A DNA stretch of 64,000 nt from Dioscorea cayenensis subsp. rotundata. Its lineage: Eukaryota > Streptophyta > Magnoliopsida > Dioscoreales > Dioscoreaceae. Location: assembly GCF_009730915.1 (NCBI RefSeq), contig NC_052483.1, positions 1,798,001 to 1,862,000 on the forward strand, read 5' to 3'. The position numbers were made by a program, and so were the translations under genes. Numbering within the stretch: position 1 is the stretch's first letter; the number at the start of each line of letters is the position of its first letter. Positions 24,673 through 34,895 of this stretch are shown here, piece after piece. The notes beneath the pieces were generated by a model. That model made no database searches and was not told the DNA's origin. It saw nothing but the letters and a program-made list of their open reading frames with translations.

Positions 24673-26171
24673 ATCTTGATCAGATAGAAACAGAAGATGA
24701 TGAACAGAGTGTGTCTTTCTGAAACTTTTTCAAGCTATTTAGACATGTACATTGTTTGTTGTTGAATTTCTTGTTGATTAAAATCTCAATGAGTAAAAAG
24801 TTTTTAGGGTTTATTGTTATGCCAGCAAAGATGATAATGAAACCAAATGATTCACAGCTAAATGAGTTTCAAGTTGGAAACAAGCTGTCACTCTAGACAT
24901 TTAGAGCTGGATTTTTGGCATTAAACAAGAGCATGGAAACCACAAGTGAAGATAAGGAGCCATTTTATCAACATAAACCCTACTTTTTCTAAAATTCATA
25001 GATTAAAGAAGAAAAGAAAGGAGTGAGGTGAAGCATCACTTTCATCTTGGCTTTTATGTGCTGTGTTGTGTTCTTTCCTTTTTGTAAATAGAACACACAA
25101 AATATAATTCAAAGTAAATGTAGCCCTATATATATACATATATCTTTCTTTTTTTATGAAAATAGGAAGGGATATTAACATATACACCTTTATAATTTTT
25201 GTCTTCCTGTCTTTTTTTTTTTTTCTCAAAAAAAAAAGTCTTTTTATTCTCAAATTTTTTTTATGGATTTCCTGTAAAAATGCCGAGAAGTTTGTTTTGC
25301 GGAAAACCAATATTACAATTTTATCAAGTTAAAGGGTGTTGTTGCAAAATTGCCACCAATTACTGACATTTTGTAAAACATCCTCGTGAAAACAAAAGTT
25401 GTTTATAAACATACTGGGGTTTCCTGCAAAAATAACTCACATTAGGTTATTTTGCAGCAAACTCCATTTTATAAATTTTTATTAAGTTGAGGGTGTTTTC
25501 ATAAAATTCACACATTTTCCAACAAATATAAATTTGGGTTTATGAAAAAAAAGAGTAATGATAACTAAATATGTTTCCCTAATGATTTGGATGTTAAGTT
25601 GGCATTCATGTCAGCATCCCATCCATGCCATTCTATCGTTATCTTTTTGTTTATTTTTTTTATTATCTAAAATTTAAATTTAACCATTCAATCGTAAATG
25701 ATAAATAAACTGAAAATTCTTTCCCTAAACCCTAAATTAGGTATAGATTTTGTAGTATTTGTGGTTAAGATTTTAAATATAGTTTTATAATTATATTAAT
25801 TTTTTTAAGAATTTAAAGATTTTTAAAGTTTAAATTTGAAGTTTATATAAAAATAATGGTGTGCATGAGGATATGGATGACAAGTTGGCATCCACAATAT
25901 TAGAAAAATTTATTCGATAAATCTATTTGATAATAGCATCGATCATACAAAAAAAATGGCATAACATTTATTTCTTTCACATAAATGCCTGTTTATAAGG
26001 TTGTATGAAGTGAGACATGTCATTTTCTTTTTGTAAATCCTTAGGCCTTAAGGCTCCTTTGTGTTTCCCGTGAACTTTTATTGTCTCTTTTCTATTTTTT
26101 TTTAATTGCATTTTGGCTATGTATTTTGTCAGTTTTCACCTCCAATGGACTTGTTTTATTGTATCTCTTAC
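24673..26171. other. Intergenic DNA between the ankyrin and DUF538 genes
   Basis: Contains the ankyrin gene's 3' flank. The segment 25316-25510 (GCAAAATTGC, GGGGTTTCCTGCAAAA, TTTTGCAGCAAACTCC) is a diverged relative of the tandem units at 26172-26719. The interspersed repeat at 25553-25945 is listed separately. No gene is seen. Confidence 0.5.
25553..25945 (+). mobile_element. MITE family B, copy 1
   Basis: About 390 bp of AT-rich non-coding DNA whose two ends are imperfect inverted repeats (left GGATGTTAAGTTGGCAT, right end in reverse GGATGCCAACTTGTCAT). It aligns by eye with 56836-57260 in reverse orientation, including ATTTTGTAGTATTTGTGG, TATAGTTTTATAATT and TCATCC...AACTTGTCATCC segments. 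Two similar copies in opposite orientation on the same window support a transposed origin. Confidence 0.55.
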
Positions 26172-26719
26172 ATGCAATAAATGTGCTTTATCTATTTTTT
26201 TTATATAAAAAAATTATGAAGTAAACAGCAATTCTGCAAAATTGCTGTAAATTTGTTATAGTTTATGATAACACCCTCATGAAAAACAACAATTTATTTA
26301 TAAAAAATAATGGGTTTTCCTGAAAAAATTAACCAAAGTTTGGTCATTTTGCAGAAAACTCCCTGTTATAAATTTTATTATGTGAAGTTGTTTGGTGTTC
26401 CAAGGTGAAATAGCTGATACTCTGACTTAGTGCTAAGAGATATTCTATGCAATGAATGTGTTTTATCTATTTTTTATATAAAAAAAATAAAGTAAACAGC
26501 AATTGTGCAAAATTGCTGTAAATTTGTTATAGTTTATGATAGCATCCTCATGAAAAGTAACAATTTATTTATAGAAAATAATGGGGTTTTCTGAAAAAAA
26601 ATTGACCAAAGTTTGGTCATTTTGCAGAAAACCCCCTGTTATAAATTTTATTATGTGAAGCTGTTTGGTGTTCCAAGGTGAAGTAGCTGATACTCTGGCT
26701 CAGTGCTAAGAGATACTCT
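26172..26719 (+). repeat. Tandem duplication, two ~273-bp units, upstream of the DUF538 gene
   Basis: Unit 1 (26172-26446) and unit 2 (26447-26719) are near-identical head-to-tail copies. Each starts ATGCAAT.AATGTG.TTTATC, contains AGCAATT.TGCAAAATTGCTG and TTGGTCATTTTGCAGAAAAC, and ends TGCTAAGAGATA.TCT. The second unit ends about 75 bp before the DUF538 start codon, so the duplication covers the presumed promoter and leader. Confidence 0.85.
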
Positions 26720-26792
26720 CTCTCTCTTTGTGAGAATAAAGGAGGCTCCTTTCTCTACTTTTCCTCTCTTGAAGGTGGAGGAGAAGAGGAGG

Positions 26793-28736
26793 ATGGCAAT
26801 GGAGAAGGCTCTCACCAAGGTGGGGAGTTTCTGGATCTCCAAGAAAGCCAAGGAGGAGATCTACTCCATTGGTGAAGACCTCTCCGTAAGTGAATCATAA
26901 ATCACTCCTTTTTCTTTCTTTCTAATCCTTTTGTGACCTCTTTGATGTTTGCATTGTGGATGTATCCCTTTCAATCACTGACTGTGTGTTTCTTTTGACA
27001 AACATTGGCTGAAGTTTGTGTGAATTTTTTTTTTTTTTTTTACATCTTTTGGAGCACTGATTTTCAGGATTTCTGTAATTTGGTTTGGTGATGTTCATGT
27101 ATCTGCATTTTGTTTGCTGATCTCTATCTTTCTTGTCCTCAATTTGTTTCTTCCCTTCTTCTCTTTCAATCAAACTGTGCCTTTCTTTTGACAAACTTTG
27201 GAATTTAAAGTTTGTGTGAAAATTTTCATCTTTTGGAGCAGTGGTTTTCAAGATTTATGCAATTTGATCTGGTGATGTTAAGAGTGATGTTCAGTCATGT
27301 GTCTGCATTTTATTTGATGATCTTTATCTTGTTCTCAATTAAGTGAACCAAAAATCTCACCTTTTTCTTAACTTTGTGCATTGTGAATAATGTCACTGTT
27401 AACAAACTTTGTGGTTTAAAGCTGTGAACTTTGCATCTTTGGGCCACTGATTTTCAAGATTTCTGCATTTTTGTTTGGTCATGTTCATGCATCTGCATTT
27501 CATTGTTGTGATCTTTTTGTTTTTTTTGTTTTTTTTTTTTATGGTCTTTCTTGCTCTCAATTTATGTTGTGATTTATCTGAAATATTATTTACTGATGAT
27601 TGGCAGAGGTTCTCAAACACTGTTGAGGAGAAAGCAAAATGGGTCTTTGAAAAGCTGAAAGGTAACACTGCACTGTTGAGGTTTTAATATTATGTTTGAT
27701 TGAATTAATTCAAACAAAATATGTTTTAAATTTTATCAGTTTCAATGTTGAATATGTTTGTTCTTTTTGTATCTTCTCAGATCCAGTTTGTTTTAACAGC
27801 AGAAAGTTTGTTTGCAATGAGTAAAACTTACAAGTACTCATATGTTTTAAAACTTTGAATACTTATGAGACTTGTGAAAAATTGAAATTAATTAAAAGGC
27901 TGTAAGCATGATTATTAATTCAAAATGAAGATGAGAAATTAGAAGCGTTTATCAAACATTTATAAGAGCAATTAGAACAGTTTTTAGACCTGGAACTTAG
28001 TTTTTGAGCCATAGCCAAATATTCATTTTGGTGCCTAAACTACCAAAACTAAATAAATAAAATGTTTTGTTAGGTACTTCAATCTTATACCACTTATGAT
28101 ATATGTGACAGTTTATTCCTTTTTTAATTGATTATTTCATCATTTAACACATGTGAATATATGTATGTATTTATTTTACTACATTCTTCATCATCTCACC
28201 ATCTATTGATCTTGATTACCATCACAAATGTTCATTGTACAAATTAAACCCTTTTCATCAGGCTTGAATCCACGAACCATTTCACATTGATGGATTTCTT
28301 TCACATTTTTCAAACAAAGAATTATTCGGCCTATCGATCTCTACATTGCTCTGCAGGAAAACCACAAAAGGCATTGCCCGAACTTCTCCGAGAATACAAC
28401 CTTCCTCCCGGCCTTTTCCCGAGGAACATCATCTGCTACGAGTTCGATGAAACAAAAGGGAAGCTCGTCGTCCACCTTCCTTCGACATGTGAGGTCAGCT
28501 TCAAAGATTCATCTGTGCTGCGGTACGCCGCCCGTGTCAAAGCAACTCTGTCGAGAGGGAAGCTATCCAATGTCGAAGGTATGAAGACGAAACTCTTGGT
28601 TTGGGTGAAGGTGACCGGCGTTTCTGTCGAAAGCTACAAGTCAGACAAGGTTTGCTTCACCGCCGGAGTCAAGAAACTGAGGCCGAAGGATGCTTATGGA
28701 ATACCGCATGATTCGATCAAGATCGATGAGTTTTGA
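26793..28736 (+). CDS. DUF538 family protein, 175 aa
   Basis: Plant-specific DUF538 protein with no established biochemical role; members are small, stress-responsive and have been proposed to be BPI-like lipid-binding or chlorophyll-related proteins. Exons 26793-26885, 27607-27661, 28357-28736 join in frame. The N-terminal part (KALTKVGSFWISKKAKEEI) is short and helical, followed by the DUF538 core: LLREYNLPPGLFPRNIICYE, VVHLPSTCEVSFKDSSVLRY, KTKLLVWVKVTGVSVES and DKVCFTAGVKKLRPKDAYG. The conserved L-P-x-G-L-F/L-P and the paired Cys and beta-strand pattern of the family are visible. No signal peptide is seen, so a cytosolic location is likely for this subgroup. The start ATGGCAATGG has a good plant context; Met3 is an alternative. 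The promoter region is tandemly duplicated. Confidence 0.88.
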
Positions 28737-28739
28737 GCT

Positions 28740-29404
28740 GCTGTTCTTATTCCTTACTATCTAGATCTTCTTTACCATTTGTTCTCATGTCTCATATGAT
28801 GATGATATTTGCATTCATAGATAGCCATGAATGTTGCCGTTAAATTTAAAACCTCTCGCAAAGCTATTGCGTTTGTCCTTGAATATCATTCTCTCTATTT
28901 ATTCATGAATTATTATTAGTTCAATGCATCGATTGAATCTTAATTCTTCAATAAACCATATATATAATGCATCGATTGAATACTAATTCTTCAATAAACC
29001 ATTTATATATATATAGGGGATGAATCTTCTATGCACGTACATAGGTTTATAATCTATGAATGTTGATGCAGGCCGTTGGATGTATAATCTATGATGGTTG
29101 CACACTGTTTAATGAACAGTATCAATGTGATGTAAGATATACAATATTTTGATCCGATGTTCAATCAATTTCAACACAGTAACTCAATAAATTTGAACCG
29201 TTCAATTCTATTTTTATTACATTTTAAGTAATTTTTTTTGTATATAGACTAACAACTTATGAAACCATACTAAATTCTAATTAACCTTCACTGTACATCC
29301 TTCTGCAGTTGATGTTTTCTCACACATATGTGTGTGTGTGCGTGTGTAAAATTATTTAAAGGGTTGCACATAATTTCAAAGTGATGAAATAGGGCTTATA
29401 GTTT
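28740..29404. other. Intergenic DNA with a (TA)n-anchored repeat
   Basis: The DUF538 3' flank, then a short direct repeat of AATGCATCGATTGAAT.CTAATTCTTCAATAAACCAT units (about 28923-29000), then a repeat-like segment 29003-29190 that starts after TATATATATATAG and carries GGCCGTTGGATG and GAACAGT motifs, similar in style to 15062-15300. A (TG)n run lies near 29328. Confidence 0.45.
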
Positions 29405-29568
29405 TCTCAATGGCTTACCAAGTCCTTGATTCTGATGCCTTGGCTAGCTGTTTGAGTCCTTATGTGGATTGGAACAGATTGTCTAAATTGAGCTTTGATC
29501 ATTCCTGTTCTAACCATTGGGCGTGGATGCACAACTCTGCCTTTGTTAAAACTCTCTAACAAAGGTTG

Positions 29569-29793
29569 TGTTGATTCTTGTTGTAGGGGGGAGTCCGGGA
29601 GACGACAAGATGGGTTGAGGGTGCGGTACGATACAGGGATATTTTGGTAAATTATACCATATAGTGTTTATATATATATTCATATAATATATAACTCTAA
29701 ATTAATTTTAACAAGAGAATCGACAGCCACTCCGCTCCCGAGGACGTAGGCGTATTTTGCCGAACTTTCCTGCCATTATTATATTTCTCAACA
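29569..29793 (+). mobile_element. LTR-like insertion within the LINE remnant
   Basis: A 225-bp segment begins TGTTGA and ends TCAACA, a perfect 6-bp inverted terminal match of the TG..CA type used by LTR retrotransposons. Near its 3' end it contains CGCTCCCGAGGACGTAGGC, a motif reminiscent of the 3' part of plant Copia LTRs. LINE-like coding sequence is recognisable on both sides. I find no 5-bp target duplication, so a truncated or old solo LTR is the most I can claim. Confidence 0.4.
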
Positions 29794-30315
29794 ATTCAGA
29801 AATTTGGGATGGCTCCCCGTGAGTTAAATTCTTTGTGTGGAGATTATATCATGGACGCATTTCTACATATTCCTTTCTTTATAGGCTTAATCTTAGCCTC
29901 AACACCATGTGCCCCTTTTTGTGGTCTAAGCAAAGAAAAGATTGAGCATATCCTGTGAGAGTGTAGTATCAGTTGTAAAATGTTGAGAAATGGTGTAGAC
30001 ATTTGCTAATGTCAAGTTGGTTTTGTCAATAAGAATGTTAACATGCAACAGATCTTCCTAAAGGTGTTGAGGATGACAATGCAATACTCAAAGAGAAGAA
30101 CCGACGCCCACAGGGACAAGTCTGCTAGCGGAAATTGCAGCAATAGGAGAAGCATTGAAGAAGAAGTGCTAGTAGAGACATCTATTCGGTAAATCCTGAT
30201 CAAGTACTTTGTCACTGTTTATTAGCAATTGAACTGATCATCCCGGTGTGCACAAAGAAGATTATTGAAGTTAGACGATTGTTGGATCATAACTTGGAAA
30301 TCCTTGTGGAGTATA

Positions 30316-30568
30316 TAGGGATAGCAAAAATGGAGCCGACCCGATCTGTCTCGAATAGGGCGAATTTTTTTATTTTACCTTGTTCCGCCCCACCCCCGCT
30401 AAAAATTTGTATGTATATCCCTATGTATTAATTTATACATATAATTTTAAAATTTCTCACTCTATATATTCAATTATGTATTTTGATTAAACTTATGTAT
30501 TAATAAACTAAAAATAGTAAAAAAATTTATTTATTTTTATTAAAAGTTCAAAAAGATTGCAATTCCTA
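30316..30568 (+). mobile_element. hAT-like MITE, 253 bp, with perfect 8-bp target duplication
   Basis: Begins TAGGGATAGCAAAAATGG and ends AGATTGCAATTCCTA, short imperfect terminal inverted repeats. It is flanked by the identical 8-bp sequence GGAGTATA (30308-30315 and 30569-30576). Removing the element and one copy of the duplication makes the LINE RNase H reading frame continuous across the site, which independently confirms the boundaries. An 8-bp duplication is characteristic of the hAT superfamily. It is related in sequence style to 10223-10620. Confidence 0.82.
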
Positions 30569-30740
30569 GGAGTATATACCTCAAAAGTTCAATGGAATAG
30601 CAGATGCAAACTATGGAAGGATGAACCCTGGCATCAGATTCTTGTCATTGAGGCTTTGATCTACCTCAGTGGCTGATGGACAAATTTGCTTTGGCAAGGA
30701 TGGTTTTTTTATTGACAAATACATTCAAATTTGACAGTGA

Positions 30741-33700
30741 GCGACACTCAACGTTCAAAGGAGAGGAAAAGAAAAAAAGGAGGGGAGTAAAAATGAGATT
30801 TTATAAAAATTTAAATCAATTTTTTTAAATATGATCATTTTAATGGGATGTAAAACTTTAGCAAGGGGTTATTTTGTGAGGGACTTACTTTATGAGGATA
30901 AATTTGAAGTATTGTTCAAAAGGTTCAGCTGAGTTTATACAAACTAGGTATTTTCCCTGACTTCGTATTGGAGTTTTTAAAATTTTGTGAGTTTTGAGAC
31001 AATATCATATATAAAATAATATAATTAAACAACTCTTTCCATAGTTTAACTATTTTATATCTTAAATTTCAAAGGTCTTGTGAACATTTTTTACATAAAT
31101 AATTATGTAATTAATATTTTTCAATTATTAATATTATAAATAATATAAATAAAAACTTAAATGTTATTAAAAAAATTAAAATTGTTCTTTGAAAGAGTAG
31201 ATTATATACCTATTTTAATAGTATTTGTATAGATATAGATATATTGATATTGATGAATCATATATTTGTGTCATTAGACATCTGCTATCTTCTTTTTATT
31301 TATGAAAATGGCATCACTCAAATCTACAAGATAATTGATTTGATTAATTTTTATCTCTACTCTCATGAGTAATCAAGCCCTGCGATCCTTATTTATTTAT
31401 TTATTTATTTTTAAGACTCAGAAATATTTAAATTTCCCCAAATTTAGTAAAAGATAATTTTATATCAGTCAAATTTATTTGAAATACGAAAAGAAAATCC
31501 GTTCATATTATTTGACGATGTAAAATTATAATAGAATAAAAATATAATAATTTCCATACTTGCTAATCTATATTTTTCATTTCTAAATCTTCCCATGCAA
31601 TTTCATTATATCTACCAAAATATTATTAATATAATATACTAATATTTCATATCTGTGGTAAAGTACTCTTATATCTAATTTTATTTATTATTAGTTTATA
31701 ATAAATAGTTTATGCCATTGGTCCAATTAAATTAAAATTAAAGTTTTTTATATCTTTATTTAGGCTTTAAATTTTTTTAATGTTAAAAAAAATTATACAC
31801 ATATGTGAGATTTTCATGGGATGGGGAATAGAAAGGTATTTCCCGGTCTTGTCCTTGTTTAAGAAATAGGGATTGATTGACTCCCATTCCCACCCCCACT
31901 GGTGAGGGATTCGGAGAATCCCCGTCCTCGTCAAGTCGAGTCCGATCAGGGATTTTCCGCTCTATTACCACCCTATTTTATATACCGTATTATTTTAATA
32001 TAGTTATACTATGACAATGTTCAAATAAAAATCCATATTAAAATCTAGATTTATCCAAATGGTAAAAGTTTAAATCGCCCATTACTTACATAAGTTATTT
32101 CAAATTAAAATATTTATATATAAAAATAAACATCCCCGATATCTTTTTTTTTTTTTCATAGAACTATAGTATCTCACTTCAGATTATTTTAGAGCCCATG
32201 CTCCTAAGAACCATTGTGTCAAAAACAAAATAATAATAAATAAATAAATATCTAACCTTTTTCCAAAAATTATTTATTTATTTATTTTTAAAAAAAAACC
32301 CCCACGTGCCCTGTACTTGTGAAGACGTTGTACTACATGAATGAAGAGAAAAAGAAAGAATTGCTTATATTTCTTTGTTTTTGTGATTTTGGTTTTTATC
32401 ACGTGGTCCTTGCAAATCATGTGAGTTCATTTTCAAAGCATACATAAGTTTTCCCACGTTGGATCATCAATGATATTCTTTTGTCAGTACTTAAGTTTTT
32501 TCTTTGATTTTGATTTTAGGAACACATGACTCAAAACACAAAAAAATAAAAAATAAAAATTATATTATATTTTTTTTATAAATAAATATAAATAAATAAA
32601 AAGTGACACCAATTATACATTGAGAATGCGCGGGAATAATAATACTTGGCATTTACACTAGGAAGAAGAACACGTTTAGAAATTGATACTTAATTGTCAT
32701 TTGCATTGACTTTGACCACACGGTCAACACATCAATTCATGAAATTACTTTTATCTCTAATAAAATAATATTTTATAATTTCGTCCCCTAAAAAAAATTT
32801 ATACACATTTATTGAAGGTAAAACAATTGCATGTTCACGTTGTTTGGGTAGAGAAAACCTCTGTTTTCCCAACAAAACAGCTTCTAAAACATATTTTTAA
32901 ATAAATTTAATTATTTAGATAAATATATTTAAACTTTACAAATAATATTTATTAAATCAAAATTTTATAATAATTTTTTCCCCAGCCCAATATCTAAAAA
33001 AAAATATATATATTTACATTGAGTTTAATTTTCAACGGTGAACTAAAAGTTATGAAAGCACATAAATATGTTCTTATTGCCTTATGAGGTGGTACATACT
33101 TCATAATGGATTGGCAATGACTTCAAATTGGTTCATTTATTAGTGCAAAAAAGAATTCATTGAATTGCTAGGACTTTGTTTAATACATCATATAAATCCC
33201 ATACCAACTACCCACTTTATAAACAATATTTATTATGATAAAATTTAACAAAACATCCCAACCAATTGCTTGAGTAATTAGTTAAATATAAAAGCATGTT
33301 TTCTCATATTAATCATAATTTAAGTTTTCCACTTTTCTTATGTTTCACTCATTTCTCTACGTCATTTAAACTATTACTTTTTCTCTCCCCCGTTTCGCAA
33401 TAATTCACATCATTTCGATTATAATCAAAGCCGAGCTAGAGCTGTCCAATAAACCCTAAACCCTAAATCCTAAACCATAAATTCTAAATTCTAAACCGAC
33501 GTACGTGCACATATAATAAATTCAAACTAAAGTAAACATTTTTTTTCTTAATTCCTAAGAATTAAAATCACACGTGAAAGCATTGGAATTTTTTGCTAGG
33601 GGTTATATGGAGAAATTTCATAACAAATATATAGAAAAAAACAAAGTAAAAAGTCACAATCAAATGGTCATAAGGAGTGGGTTTGAAGAAAACAAACCAG

Positions 33701-34444
33701 TGGACAGGACAATGAAGCTGGAGATGAACAATCAGGATTAGTATTCCAAAGCTCTCACAAAAACATAACCTGGTATTACATTGCGGCGGCAGAATGCTGA
33801 AAACAGAACAAGGTACTATTAAGACTTCAAAGACATCAAAAAGAAAAAGCAAAAGAAGATATTGATGCTCATTCAAAGCAACCGACCATGACCATCAAGT
33901 TGCATCACAAAGAAAAATCAAACAAGCCAAAAAGTGATGTATAACATTGTATAATTTTGCATCATTTTCATATCAAAATTATTTAATTATTCGGAGAAAA
34001 AGTCAGGCTTTACCTCCTTCCAAATTCCAAGTCTTATCTAGAAACTGACCAGATAATTCATGGAGACAAGCCTAACTCTCTTGAATAATTATACAAATAT
34101 CTTAATAAATAAAGTTCATTTAACATGACGTAAAGTTATAAAAGCATCTAAACCTAACATAGAATAAAAATACACACACATATATATCCCTTTAAAAAAA
34201 AACATAAATTGCGAAGTTTTTCTCCTCTTTAAATCATAAAATTACTGTATATCCTACACCCACCTTTGTTAGGTGTGTAAATATAATAATTATTAAGTAA
34301 ATTAGCTTATAGATAAATATAAATTAGAATATAAAAATCCATTAGAAAAATAAATACGCAACCTATATAATAATAAAAGACAAAATATTTATTTTCCAAC
34401 CATTTTTAAATAATAATCTGCAATCCATTATTGAGGGTTTATGC

Positions 34445-34480
<36 letters not shown>

Positions 34481-34895
34481 ACGTAAGAATCTCAGTTGTT
34501 CAGTTTTAATTTCAGGTATCAGCAGGGGTATATATGCAAAAGAAAAAACCATATATATATAAAGTCCAAGAATATTAGATTGAAAATTTTAGCTTCAACA
34601 AGTTAGATGAGAAAACATATATATATATATATGTTCAACAATGGCGGCCACTTGTTTCCCAAACTAATGTATCTAACTTGCTAGTTTTGCCAACAAATGG
34701 ATTAATTAAGTAGTCAAACTGGTCCACAAAAAACATCAAACAAAATCTTAATTGTGTGTTGTGCAAAGCATGAAAGAAAGAAAAGAGCAGCATTCCAAAT
34801 TCCTATTCCTTCTTCAACCCCATACTTAACCACCAGCAACCCAACAAGAAGTAAAAAACTTCATTACCTGATCTCATGTTTGTAGTTGTTGTGAC
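30741..34895. other. AT-rich intergenic DNA upstream of the receptor kinase gene
   Basis: No supportable gene over about 4 kb. It includes a partial hAT-like repeat (31795-31975), (TTTA)n runs near 31390 and 32270, CCCTAAA/CCTAAACC short repeats near 33455 and a (TA)n microsatellite at about 34448-34478. The 250 bp before 34896 probably hold the receptor kinase promoter and leader, but no unambiguous element is read. Confidence 0.5.
31795..31975 (-). mobile_element. Partial hAT-like repeat (family A)
   Basis: On the minus strand it starts TAGGGTGGTAATAGAGCGG and contains GAGGACGGGGATTCTCC and GGTGGGAATGGGAG. It has the same GC-rich CCCCGTCC style as 10223-10620 and the same TAGGG..GTAAT start. 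The other end is not recognisable, so it may be truncated. Confidence 0.4.

Larger units (their letters stand above)
29405..30740 (+). pseudogene. Decayed LINE (L1-type) 3' end: zinc-binding RT domain and RNase H
   Basis: Plus-strand remnants of a non-LTR retrotransposon polyprotein. At 29815-29960 the reading VKFFVWRLYHGRIST, LYRLNLSLNTMCPF, then in another frame FCGLSKEKIEHIL matches the zf-RVT domain found after plant L1 reverse transcriptases; stop codons and a frame change show it is dead. At 30110-30175 LLAEIAAIGEALKKK, then KIIEVRRLLDHNLEI and, beyond an insertion, QKFNGIADANYGRMNPG and LPQWLMDK resemble the RNase H domain and tail of the same element class. The reverse transcriptase core is missing. 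It is interrupted by an LTR-like segment (29569-29793) and a hAT-like MITE (30316-30568). Confidence 0.75.

Noticed and set aside
33430-33500. Repeated CCCTAAA-like motifs, possibly interstitial telomere sequence
   Set aside because: Only a few imperfect AAACCCTAAA/CCTAAACC units occur, without a true (CCCTAAA)n array; similar words are common in plant leaders and introns.
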